Below are positions 49,685 to 60,474 of a DNA stretch of 64,000 nt, piece after piece (the stretch's first letter is position 1; every line of letters begins with the position of its first letter). A model generated the notes under the pieces. The model was given only the letters and a program-made list of their open reading frames with translations, ran no database searches and was not told where the DNA came from. This DNA comes from Acephala macrosclerotiorum (Eukaryota; Ascomycota; Leotiomycetes; Helotiales; Mollisiaceae): assembly GCA_014904845.1 (NCBI GenBank), contig MU119239.1, positions 186,001 to 250,000 on the forward strand, read 5' to 3'. The translations under genes and the position numbers were made by a program.

Positions 49685-51423
49685 ATGGCGCCAGCACTAG
49701 AGACGGTCAATCGACCTGATGAATGGAAGATTGAGCAAGGACTTTCGGGAGCTAAGCTACCAATCTTGGACCAGACGGGCAAAGATACAGTGTACATTCA
49801 ACCTGTCGTATGGGGAGACTTGACCAAAGATGAAGAAGCTATCAAGTCCGTTGGGGATCCCAAGGAACTGTTCCAAAGGGAACTTGAAGGATGGAAGGGG
49901 TGAGTCTAATTCCATCCCGACCTTTGCACCACCTAACAAGCAGTAGATACGTAGAATGGGAAAAGTACCCCGAGAAGAAAGCGAAAGCACACAAAATCCT
50001 CACTTCCCAAACCTTCCCTCCAAATCCTGAATTCCAAATGGGTCCAATCCCAGACACCAACCCCGTCCTCCCAGGAACTCACTGGAAAATGTGGCACCAC
50101 GCCATCGGCGGAGAAATGGATGAAGTCCCGGAAGACTCATGGAATATCGTCCTTCGAGAAAAGCACCCTGACATGCTGCACCTTCTCCAATTCCCCTATA
50201 ATGGCGAGCCTCCCAAACGACTTGTGACATCGAAAGCTGTCACACCAAACCCACTCCACTTTGTTCGAAATCATGGCGGCATTCCAATCATTGAGAAAGA
50301 TAAATGGTTCATGGAACTCGATGGACTCGTTGCCAATCCCAAGAAGTTCAATCTGGACGACTTGATGGACGAGTCTCGATTCCCAAGAATGGAAAAGCTT
50401 GTCACAATGCAGTGTTCTGGAACACGTCGTATCGAGCAGATCAGCCTGTACGCTGGACAAGGAGACGAAGTCCCACAAGCACCATGGGCTGAAGGGGCCA
50501 TCGGAACAGCACGATACGTCGGCATTAGCTTGAAAAAGGTAATCAAAGAATGTGGTGGTCTCATCAATGGCGCGAAACACCTCGAACTCTATGGAGCTGA
50601 AACATACTTCAAGAGCAACGAGGCGATGAACTACGTCGTCAGCGTTCCTTGGTCAAAGGTCAAGGCTAACGAGGTCATGCTCGCTTGGGAAATGAATGGT
50701 GAAACGCTGCCGAAGATTCATGGATACCCATTGCGAGTCATCGTGTTGGGATATATCGGTGCTCGAAGCGTCAAGTGGCTGTATCGAATCCGAGCCATTG
50801 AGAATCCGACACTTGCCCCGGTCCAGAGTAAGGAGTATCTGTACTTCAATCAACAGGTCGGCAAGCATAATCAACGACCAACAGACGGTATTCAGATTCA
50901 AGAAATGCCAGTCAGCTCCGCGATCATGTCTCCATGGACCAAACAGGCTGTTGTGCATAACGGACATATTCGATGCAAAGGCTGGGCATACTCTGGCGGT
51001 GGCAGATGGCCAGAACGAGTCGAGCTCTCAGCAGATGGAGGATTCAGCTGGTACGCCGTTCCCAATGAGAACTTGTCTGCCAAACACAAGTGGACGTGGC
51101 GTACCTGGGAGTATGACCTACCCTGCGACGTCGAAGGTTGGGTCGAAATTGTTTGTCGCTGTTGGGATAACTCGCTCAATACACAGCCACTGACCGTTCG
51201 CGCGGCTTGGAATTGGGGTCTTCATGTAACGAGTTCTGCTCACAGGATTAGCGTGTACAGCATCAACAAGAGTCGTGCTTTGACGAAAAGTCGTCTGGAT
51301 AAATTTGAGCAGCTTGGGCAGCCGTTGGCTCCTATCACTTGCCCCGAGGAGTTTCAAACGCAGAGTTGGGAGGAGTATGAGAAATTCTGGAAGGAGCATG
51401 ATCCTAGGGATGTCGATGACTGA
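49685..51423 (+). CDS. Sulfite-oxidase-family molybdopterin enzyme
   Basis: Exons 49685-49899 and 49947-51423, with a 47-nt GTGAGT...AGTAG intron, give 563 residues. The oxidoreductase molybdopterin domain holds TMQCSGTRR with the molybdenum-ligand Cys near residue 226, HFVRNHGGIP, WEMNGETLPKIHGYPLRVIV and GARSVKWL; the dimerisation domain follows (GWAYSGGGRWPERVELSADGG, WEYDLP, RCWDN, WNWGL). There is no cytochrome b5 or FAD domain, so it is not a nitrate reductase, and no obvious mitochondrial presequence (start MAPALETVNRPDEW). Oxidation of sulfite to sulfate is the family reaction; the substrate of this paralogue is uncertain. ATG 49685 is the first in frame. Confidence 0.88.
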
Positions 51424-54400
51424 TTTGAGAATTCTAAGAGTATCGGTATCCGTTTTGTAGTAGCAGAAATTTATTCGATGTTTCTTTCCTCACTTTTCAT
51501 TCTCTTTCCGCACGTCCACTCACATATCAAGGTAAGTCGATCTCCTCTCCGTCTTGTGCTCTGCATCCAATTCCTTGTTAATTGCAACATCATGCCGATC
51601 AATCCCACCCGGCTGACAACAGACCGTTAACAAATCATCTGGAATACCTACCTCCTTCGGCAACTCACACGTCGGATTCCTCGTGGAGGCGCCATCCTGT
51701 GTCCGATGTTCTCCTCAAACGTATACGAAATCGTACATATGCTATTAAAAACTTCATATCCTTCCTTCCTCCTAATACCGTTGATTTGTTGGAACACCCA
51801 TTTCCGTGATCGGATAGCAACGATGAGCAACCTGGTCTAGAATTAGGTGTTGGGTAGGAGATCGACTTTCTCGGTCCAAGTATCGCTGGTTTTCAGAGGG
51901 AGACCGTGTGTCATTGGCCTTTGGAAACTCTGCCGCTGCCTTGGTAGGTTTTGCTCTACTTGGAGGGGTCGGAGGCATAGTCGTAGATGATTTCGGCTAG
52001 GTAGTCGAAGACTGTTTCGGATGTGTTGTTGAGTTTTCCCATGATGCAATCCGTGACGTCGGATTGTGGTCCTGATCTTGATCGAGTTTTATATTCTGTT
52101 TATGAATGCTTCGAATGCGGGGAAGAGGTTTCCATCCAATTTTGCGTCATCCGATACTATCTCTTAGTGAGGTTGTATTCACGCCGTTGATGAACTCCAG
52201 ATGGAAAGGCGCAAGTGTCTTAGTAGTCTCGGGCCGTTCCATCCCCGCGTCCCTCAAAACACATTGCTTGAAGTATTGTATTCTGGGAGAGGAAGTCCAG
52301 CTGAGGCTGGGACATTCAAGACCGAAATGCGTTGCATCAGGGCATAGACTGAAATTCATTTCAATTTCGGCGTTTCGAACTTCCGCGGAGTTGAAGTCGA
52401 CGAGCAACAGGGAGGAACTACCTCCACCGTGCATCTCCTTCAATGTCTATCTTCCATTGAGACTGGCGCAAAGGAACAATCACGGACAAGCGAGCAGGAG
52501 AATTGTGTGGCAGCTAATCTGTCAATTCTACATAATTGTACCGTAATCTTACAAGGACTCCCACTCTCTTTCACTCCACGACTAACGCACCAAGCTCCTC
52601 GTCCACCGTGCAACGAAGTCTTCTCCTCTCCATGATGATGGTTTCTCGAAGGTCTCGCTGAGTTGCCAAAGAACACATGGTTGACCAGCTTCCACGGGCT
52701 TCGGAACCTTCACAAATCATCTTTACATTGATGGACTCGCCCATGCCGAACCGGACGGATCGAATAAAGTTCTCATCAATCCATGTGGCTGCCCGTGAAG
52801 CTTGTTGAGCATATTGGAGACTGGATAAGGTTGAAGAGCCATGGTTAGCAGATGTTTTATAGGTGCAACGAAGGGTATTGAGAACGTCCTGCGCTCTTTG
52901 TTCATGGTAAAGGTGACATCTGCTAACCACGGCTCTTCACCCATCCAGAGAGTAGTCTTCCCATCACCGCTGATACTTCCTCTCACGCAACGGCCGCAGT
53001 GCCTAAGCGATAGGGAAACTCCGTTTTGAAGTGCGCACTTGCTCTTCCAGAAGGAATACCATCTGTGTCACACGGATCTCGAGCATATTCTTTGGACAAA
53101 AGCAACCCCTTGTGATGACTGCGAGAAGTGTGGGCAGAGGGAGAACATGTGCAAGGTCGACGGCAGGCCTCTCCCATAGACCACGAGGTTGACCAGCTTC
53201 CATGGACATTGGATACCACATCCAAGGCCAAGGAAGGCAGCAGGCGTGCAAATTACCCAGTTTCACTTGCCGGCTCGCGACTGCCAGAAATGGGATCAGT
53301 CATGACCTTGTAGACTTGCGAGGCGAAACCAAGCATTTCGCCGCTACAAGCGTGAGCTTGCGGTCCGGGAATGGAAGTATCTGGAATTGTTTCAACGCTC
53401 AGAGTCGTGTTGCTTGACCAACTCGCCCACGGACATCTAGTCTCCGAGAATATTGATTGCCAATACTTCGTAAGATTTTGGCCAGCCCGCGGACTGTCCT
53501 TGTCACAAAGATCTCGGACATATTTTTTTACAAGTCCACAGAATCGCTATTTCGAGTGAGGGCAACAGGGCTACCGATGCGTCTGATGGCCGATGCAAAC
53601 GATCTACCCTCAGAGTCAGGGAACAGCCCTCCTCGAAAACGATATCCCTGACTCGAGAACAACGGGTTCACCATGATTGTCCAAGTCAGCAAAGAGACAG
53701 GGCGAACCCCAACGGTGAGTAGCAGTAGCAGCAAGTCTTGCGAGCTGCAATTCGAGAGTACGTGCTGTTGCTTTGCTCTGCTCTCAATACTCGAGCCTTT
53801 CGTTGACCAACTTCCGCAGACTTTGATTCTGCATCTAAGAAGCCAGTAGGTGCAATTCGAGTGTGTGCAGTAGTCCTTTGCTCTTCATCTCGACCCTTGA
53901 ATCTCCCGAGAACAGGGGAAACGACGAGTCTGGATCTGTCACTGGGGCTGGTGAGGAAGCTGCCCCCGCAACATCCTTCCGCCTCATTCTATGGAGTTAT
54001 CTGCTAATTCTCATGCTCCAGGTTCCGTTGCTGTGCGGCCCTTTCCAACTGCGATGGAAGTGAGTCTTGGTTGTTGCGCACGGTCGAAATGCAAGTATCA
54101 AGTCAACAGCGCCGGTATCTACGGGCTCCTGAGGCTTTGGTGGGCTGTGACGCCCGCGAAATGGATAACGGAGAGAATTCGAACGTGAACTGCGCAGAGG
54201 AAGCTCGGATCGCAGCTCTACAGTAGGGATACAGTCGGGATGTTGGGTATTCAGATACACAGTAGCTGCCGGATAGGGCTGTTGACGAGGGAGGGCAAAG
54301 AGCATTCCTTGGCATAATCAACAAAGCAGGATTAGCTGTAGCAACTGTACAAGCATTACCGTATTTTGTGTGGAAGGAGGACCTGTGCTGGAGACTCGAG

Positions 54401-54844
54401 GAATCTCGAAGCTGCTACAGAGATTGGCGGCGTTCTCGTTATCACACCCTTGGATAGACGTCATGGGCCTCCCTCTTGTAGCAAGAACGATCGAAGGCGG
54501 CCAGAACACTGGAAGGTAGAACAGAGCATGGACCTAGAGCCGTAGAGTCAGAGCTGTCAATGAAGCATAATCCGTTGAGTCCTTCAAGATTGCTCTATAG
54601 GGAAAACAAGCTGATGGCAGAGTGGAATCATGCTGCTTCCTCCTAGACTGATTGTGAAGTAGCAAAGGACTAGCATACTCGCAGGTGACGATTGTTCTGC
54701 ATCAACCCGACGTATCCTTGTAGACGCTGTTTGCCAGTCAAACCATCCCTTCCAGACCAACTCAAGATCGATTTCAAAGGCCACTTCCACCTGCCGAACG
54801 ATATAGACTCTGACAAGGCATTGTACTGTATGGGCCGGCCAATG
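51424..54844. other. Gene-poor stretch with coding-like relics
   Basis: No intact gene is found in about 3.4 kb. On the minus strand, pieces at about 51930-52560 and 52600-53270 read like protein in short runs that switch frame and hit stops, as expected for decayed genes. The phrase GGTTGACCAGCTTCCA occurs twice (near 52680 and 53187) and a GCAATTCGAG-led segment occurs twice (near 53742 and 53849). Base composition is normal, so heavy RIP has not acted. The ancestor of the relics is not recognised. Confidence 0.45.
52833..52938. repeat. Inverted repeat, 23-bp arms
   Basis: The arm at 52833-52855 (GAAGAGCCATGGTTAGCAGA...) is matched in inverse complement at 52916-52938 with one mismatch, leaving a 60-base loop. 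It could form a cruciform or a stem in RNA. No transposase lies beside it. Confidence 0.8.
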
Positions 54845-55400
54845 GCGCGCTGAGGTTTTTTTGTTGCCCAATTAAGCGAGATCTTGCAGCCTTCTTCTCG
54901 CCGATTTCTTTCTCCTCGCAACTAAACAACTCCATCATAGTTCCATTGACACGCAACACAACAACTTCTTTCCATCTCCGCAAGCTCTGGTCAAGCAATT
55001 GGTCTCAAGAGCGAGCTGAGGATTGTTTGTTACGGCAGGGAAGCGATCTCGCAGCCTTCTACCCCTCATCGATTTCTTTCCCTCCACAACAGACCACCGT
55101 CACAACCTCTTTGTCACGCACCACCACATTCACAACATTCTCTCTTTGCCACAAGAGGAGATCAGGCAATTGAACTTGGAAGCGCGCTGAGGATTGTTTG
55201 CTGCGACCAGCCAAGCGATCTTGCAGCCTTCTTCCCTAGTCGCCGATCTCTTTTCCTTCACAACACACAACCACTTCATCCCAACCTCTTTGTCCCACAC
55301 CATCACAGCCTCTTCTCTTCTCTACAAGGAGAGACCTGATCATACCTCCAAAGAGCATCTAAAGGTACGTCTTGACACGTTGAAAGGTGCTCTTGGGCCT
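54845..55400. repeat. Three-copy tandem repeat upstream of the helicase gene
   Basis: Three imperfect units start near 54845, 55011 and 55182 (spacing 166 and 171 bp). Each begins with a GCGCGCTGAGG- or GCGAGCTGAGG-like phrase, then AAGCGATCTTGCAGCCTTCT, then a C/A-rich run (ACAACAACTTC, CACAACCTCTTTGTC). The third unit is partial. The array ends about 310 bp before the helicase ATG. Confidence 0.75.
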
Positions 55401-55709
55401 GTCTAATCGAGGTTACCTTCGACGGGGACTCATGCACATGATATCCACCTCCACCTTCGTGTCCGATGCCTCCCCAGCATTTTGATACATGTTTATACAT
55501 GCTGACACGTCCTTACAGTCTGGATCTGCACAACTCCACAAATCCTTGACGGGTTCCTTGAAAAGTCCCTGAGCACGCCGGTCATCCTCGGACACCTAAC
55601 GACATCGTCTGGTAGGTCGCGTCCATCTTCCCAATGTTTACATCACCATTGTCCGCAAGCGCGCTGGGCTTTCGAATTGACTAGCAGCTAACACTCAACT
55701 CAGAGTAAG

Positions 55710-58700
55710 ATGCCCCCCAAAGTATCCAATGTCAGCGCCCAAGAGGCCAACGAGGCTCGTAATATTCTTGAGGAACATGTAGAACACAAGTGGAAGAAAG
55801 GCTATTTCGGAACTAACTCGTGGGTGTTGGTCCCCGAGATCCCCACCAGCGAAGAGATCCTCCCACCGTACAAGCCGAAGGTGATCAAGGAAGAGGCTTG
55901 GAACGACTACCAAAAGGACCCGGTCTACGACCCGGACCTGGCTACCAATATCATTGAAGGTCCCTGGCCATCCAGAAAGGCATACCTCAAGTTGCACTTC
56001 GAGATCCTCCGAGAGGACGCCGTCGCTTCATTGAGAGAGTCTGCCGTCAAGTTCCGTGCCGATCCTAGCATGATTGATGATCGTGACACACGTGTGTATA
56101 CTAATGTAAGTCTGAATACCTGCACGATAAAGCTCCGCTAATCAGCCTCAGGTACATGTAACTGGCGTTCTTCTAAGTCGATTTGGTCCTGCGGTCCGAG
56201 TTGAGTTCTCCACAAATGCCGGCAAAAAAATTCGATGGCAGCAGAGTAGCCGTCTTATTCAAGGCACCATTGTAGCTTTGTCACCCGCTCGTGATAGATT
56301 CCGCACAACATGCAGGGTCGCAGTCGTCGCAGCTCGACCATTCGAAGGTGGACTGGACCAGAATCCTCCCACGGTCGACTTGTTCTGGGCTTCTGTTGAT
56401 GAGTTCGAGTTCGATCCATTTGACGGTAAGAATATCTTCCTTCATTGAGATCAAGTGCTGACAGCGTGGAGAATGGGTCATGGTCGAAGCTCGTCAAGGT
56501 TACTTCGAGGCTTCACGCCACATGCTTGTTGGTATTCAGAAATTGATGTCCGAGAAGTATGCCACCTTGACTCCTTCTGATGCTTGTTCTGACTGCCATA
56601 GATTTCCTCTTGCCAAGCACATAGTCAAGGTCGACAAGGTCGTCAAGGCTCCGAAGTATGTCGAAGAAGTGCCGTATCTCAACCTCACACCTCTTGAAGT
56701 TCCGGCTAGCAAGGCCTTTGTCCAAGTTACCGAAGAGATTGATCTGCACAACGTCGACGTCCTCAATAACTTCCCCGAATCTATCAACTCGAAGATGGAT
56801 GACTCTCAACTGCAAGCTTGCAAGGCTATGTTGACACAACGTGTTGCCGTCATTCAAGGCCCACCAGGTACCGGCAAGACATTCGTTTCTGTTACCGCGC
56901 TTCGAACTCTCGTTGCAAACTTGAACCGGGACGATCCACCAATCATCGTTGCCGCTCAGACTAATCATGCCCTGGATCAACTCTTGAACCATGTCCTCGA
57001 GTTCGAGACCAACATCATTCGTCTTGGTGGCAGATCTGAGAGAGAAAATGTCGAAATTCGCAAGAGAACTCTCCATGAGCTTCGACAAGAAAATGATCTC
57101 ACAGATGTCAAGCTGGCTTTGAGAAATTGCCGTGTAGAGTACTCGGGCATTTGCAATGAGATCAGAGCTCTTCTTGGTCCAATCGTCAATGGAGACATCA
57201 TGAGCTCACAAAACCTGGTTGATCTTGGTGTCATCACCGAGGCACAGAAGACTTCTCTCGTCAGCGTGGGATGGGACGACGACGACGAAGATGACGAGGA
57301 GAGCAATAACCAAGCTGGCGTAGATGAGTCCAAAGATGACCTTCGACAATGTGAGTAACACTGATTGTTAAAGCTTTTGTCGTGCTAACAATCGTTTTAG
57401 GGCTTGGTTTTCAAGTCATGGCCGTCCCACGAGCTCCTGCCATCAATCTAGGACTGCCATCTGAAGAAATTGACCTCGAATTTGAACAGCTGCAAAATCT
57501 GCAAGAGGAGCTTGCTGCCATTCGCGATGAAGGAGAAACAGAAGCTCTTCCAGGTGTATGGGTTCCATTCGGTCGAAAATATACTGGCCGAACTACACAC
57601 GCCATCTCAGCCGCTCGAGCATTCAAGAAGGTTTGCAATGCCAAGGATCTGGGTCGTGTACCAGACCACGAGCGAGGAGAGTTGTACCGGTGCTTCGAGG
57701 TGCTTGTGATTGCAAATATTGAGTCCAAGTTGGTGTCTTGTTTGGAAAGATACAAGAAGAATTGCGAAGAATATCAAATCACCAAGGTTAGTGTTCCGTG
57801 ATGGGAGACAGAACCGACCGCTGACAGTATGAAGGGCATGTCCAATTACAAGCTCATCCGCTACTTGGATACCAAAGTTATCGGATGTACGACAACTGGT
57901 CTTGCGAAATATCGTGGACTCCTTGCCGCGTTGCAGCCCAGAACTCTTCTCATCGAGGAGGCGGCCGAAACAAAGGAAGGGACAATCACTGCTGGCTTGG
58001 TCGAAAGCATTCAACAGTTGATTTTAGTTGGCGACCACAAGCAACTCCAAGCATCCTGCAACGTCCAAGCTCTCGAGGAGGCTCCCTACCACATGAACGT
58101 TTCTATGTTCGAGCGTTTGGTCAAAAACTCTCTGCCTTTCGTCATGCTCAACCAACAACGCCGAATGATTCCAGATGTTCGGGAGCTCCTTTGCGTCGAG
58201 GAAAAGCCATTCTACCAAGGTTTAACTGACCATCCGTATGTCCTGGACACTATCTTCAACAGACAGCCTGTTCCTGGCATGGGAGGTAGGAACGTCTACT
58301 TCCATTCCCACAATTGGCCAGAGTCAGCCAATTCAGATTCTAGCCGACTTAATTCTGACGAGTCAGAAATGATCGCTGGCTTCTTTTATTACCTGACCTT
58401 AAACGGTACAGACCCAACCAAAATCACTGTCCTGACCGTAAGAATAGTCTCCACCATGTCATCGTACACAGCTGACAACTCGTAGTTTTATAATGGACAA
58501 CGAAAGGCAATTCTGAAGGATCTCCGTTCTCATTATGGACTCAAGAGTATTGCATATTTTAACGTTTTTACCGTGGACTCGTATCAGGGAGAAGAAAATG
58601 ACATAATTCTTCTCTCCCTGGTCCGCAGCAACAGCCAATGCCAAATCGGCTTCGTTGACAATCAGAATCGAGCAGTTGTAGCGCTCTCTCGAGCTCGTCG

Positions 58701-59787
58701 AGGCTTGTACATGTTCGGCAACGCTGTCACCCTGGCGGCCATGGAGAGCACGAGCGACATGATTGGCAGAGATCCTCTGTGGGGTCCAATTGTGAACCAC
58801 TTGAAGAAGAAAAACCAGCTCGGTATGGACCGAGGTTTGCCTATCACCTGCAGCAATCACGCCAAGACAATCGAGATATTCGAGCCTCGTGACTGGGAAG
58901 GTGGAGCTGGTGGGTGCGATGCTTCTTGTGGTGGTGTGCTTTCTTGTGGACATCCGTGTATTCTCCCCTGCCATCCGTTTGAGCATTCAAAGGTCGTCTG
59001 CAAGGAGGCATGCGATCGAATTCTTGAGTGTGGGCATGGATGTTCAAGAAGCTGCGGAGAGAGATGCTTCTGCGATGCTTGTCGTATGAGTGCAGCACTA
59101 GTCTCTGGTTTCGGGACCATGTCCATTGCACCCGAGACGCCTACCAGAATGCCGATGGGAAGACCGATTTCAAATAACCCAGTCGGTGTGGAACATTCAA
59201 ATTCAAGCTTCTCCAATCGTGGACGTGGTCGAGGACGAGGACGCGGTCAGCTAGGTTTTGGTGGACGTGGTATAGGCAATCTCAATGTCACGAGAGGTGG
59301 GGGGTATTCAAATCCAAGCTTCTCCGGCCAAGCCTTGAACCCTCTTGCTTCCCCATACCAACTATCCCCAGGTACACCAAATGCCTGGCGATCCTGGAAT
59401 GCTGGCGAAGCCGATGCTTGTTTGGCGGCTACGAATGAGTCTGATATGGCCCGTACGCCCAGCAGAGACCCAGCCATTACCGACACATTTGTCCCGGTTG
59501 GCTTCAATGCAGATGGTTCCAGGAAGAAGAATCGATCCGAGAAGACCAAGACCCATTTCCCCTCCATGGACGGTGCCGATGAGCGAGACAAGAAGCCTTC
59601 AAACTTCGGCCTGTGGGAGAAGACGGAAATCGAGGATGTCCCTGTCGCTCCAGGACTTTGGCAAAAGTCGAACCCGGCGTATAAGGATGTACGATATGGT
59701 CGTGGCTACTTGACTGAGCGTGCTGTTGAGGCCCCCAAGCAAGTTATCGATGCCGGTGCCTTCGGAATCATTTCCTTGAAGAAGTAA
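55710..59787 (+). CDS. ZNFX1/Hrr1-like RNA helicase (SF1, NFX1-type zinc finger)
   Basis: Six exons (55710-56105, 56152-56425, 56472-57350, 57401-57786, 57835-58437, 58486-59787) give 1279 residues. The UPF1-like superfamily 1 core has Walker A GPPGTGKT near residue 353, the LLIEEAAE motif near 683, LVGDHKQL, LNQQRRM, VDSYQGEENDIILLSLVRSN and VALSRARRGLYMFGN. A Cys/His-rich region (CGGVLSCGHPC, CGHGCSRSCGERC) follows near 980-1030, matching NFX1-type fingers, then an RGRGRGRGRG RGG-like box. An N-terminal EWVMVEARQGYFEA block is typical of ZNFX1. The fission yeast relative Hrr1 acts with an RNA-dependent RNA polymerase in heterochromatic RNA silencing; a similar role here is inferred. Introns 2 and 4 use unusual GAG and AAG acceptors, chosen because only these keep the frame. 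Confidence 0.88.
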
Positions 59788-59979
59788 ATTTCCCTCGATT
59801 CTAGGGACATTGCGGTGGCCTGTATCATGGTTGGCGTGGCAGATATGGTCCCTTCATAATTCTATTTTGTAGTGTACTGTAGCTTCCTCAAATGTAAGAG
59901 TTACTTTTCTAGGTGGGGGGCGTCCATAGGTGATTGATGAGATCGATTCAGGTAAGCTACTCATTGACGTTAGCAATGA

Positions 59980-60474
59980 TCAAGCAATTTTAGGGGCACG
60001 GACAACCACCACGTCCCCAGACAGGAGGAGCAGACCTGGTAGACTATTTTTGACAGATGTTTTGATCAGACTCGGGAGAACAATGACAGGTCCTCCTGAA
60101 TGACCCTGGCCTTCCGGTAAGTTGGCTTGTTGCTTTGTTGGAACGCCGTTCGGTGTTGTGGCTGATGGTGAGATTTGAAAGCCCAGCGTGAACGACGCGA
60201 CTTGGTCATCGTTTTGCCATATCTGCGGATGATATGTGTCGACGAGCGGACTGATGCTTGGATATATCCTCACAGTCACAGGGTCGGAAAGGGCGACAAG
60301 TCTGGATATCTGGTGTTGTGGATTCTCAATTGTGGTTGAAAGAAGGTGCGATCTTGGAGTTTGGAGGGGTTCGCGAGGCTGGGAAGGCAGGAGTTTGTCA
60401 ACAGCTCGGCCCGATAATAATCCGGATTGACTACATTTGGGGTCTTTGAACGATAGATGTGCATCAATGGGCAT
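59980..60474 (-). CDS. Hypothetical protein, 164 residues
   Basis: A continuous ATG-to-TGA frame on the minus strand with codon use like the neighbours. The second half looks like folded protein (VTVRIYPSISPLVDTYHP, QVASFTLGFQISPS, NSLPGLLLLSGDVVVVRAP). The first 30 residues are less convincing and could hide an intron. It is convergent with the helicase gene, with stops about 190 bp apart. No domain is recognised. Confidence 0.45.
   Translation of the reverse strand: MPIDAHLSFKDPKCSQSGLLSGRAVDKLLPSQPREPLQTPRSHLLSTTIENPQHQISRLVALSDPVTVRIYPSISPLVDTYHPQIWQNDDQVASFTLGFQISPSATTPNGVPTKQQANLPEGQGHSGGPVIVLPSLIKTSVKNSLPGLLLLSGDVVVVRAPKIA

Noticed and set aside
53100..53180. CDDCEKC...C motif resembling the structural zinc site of alcohol dehydrogenases
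   Set aside because: Last spacing is one residue short, stops lie close by, and no dehydrogenase motif surrounds it.
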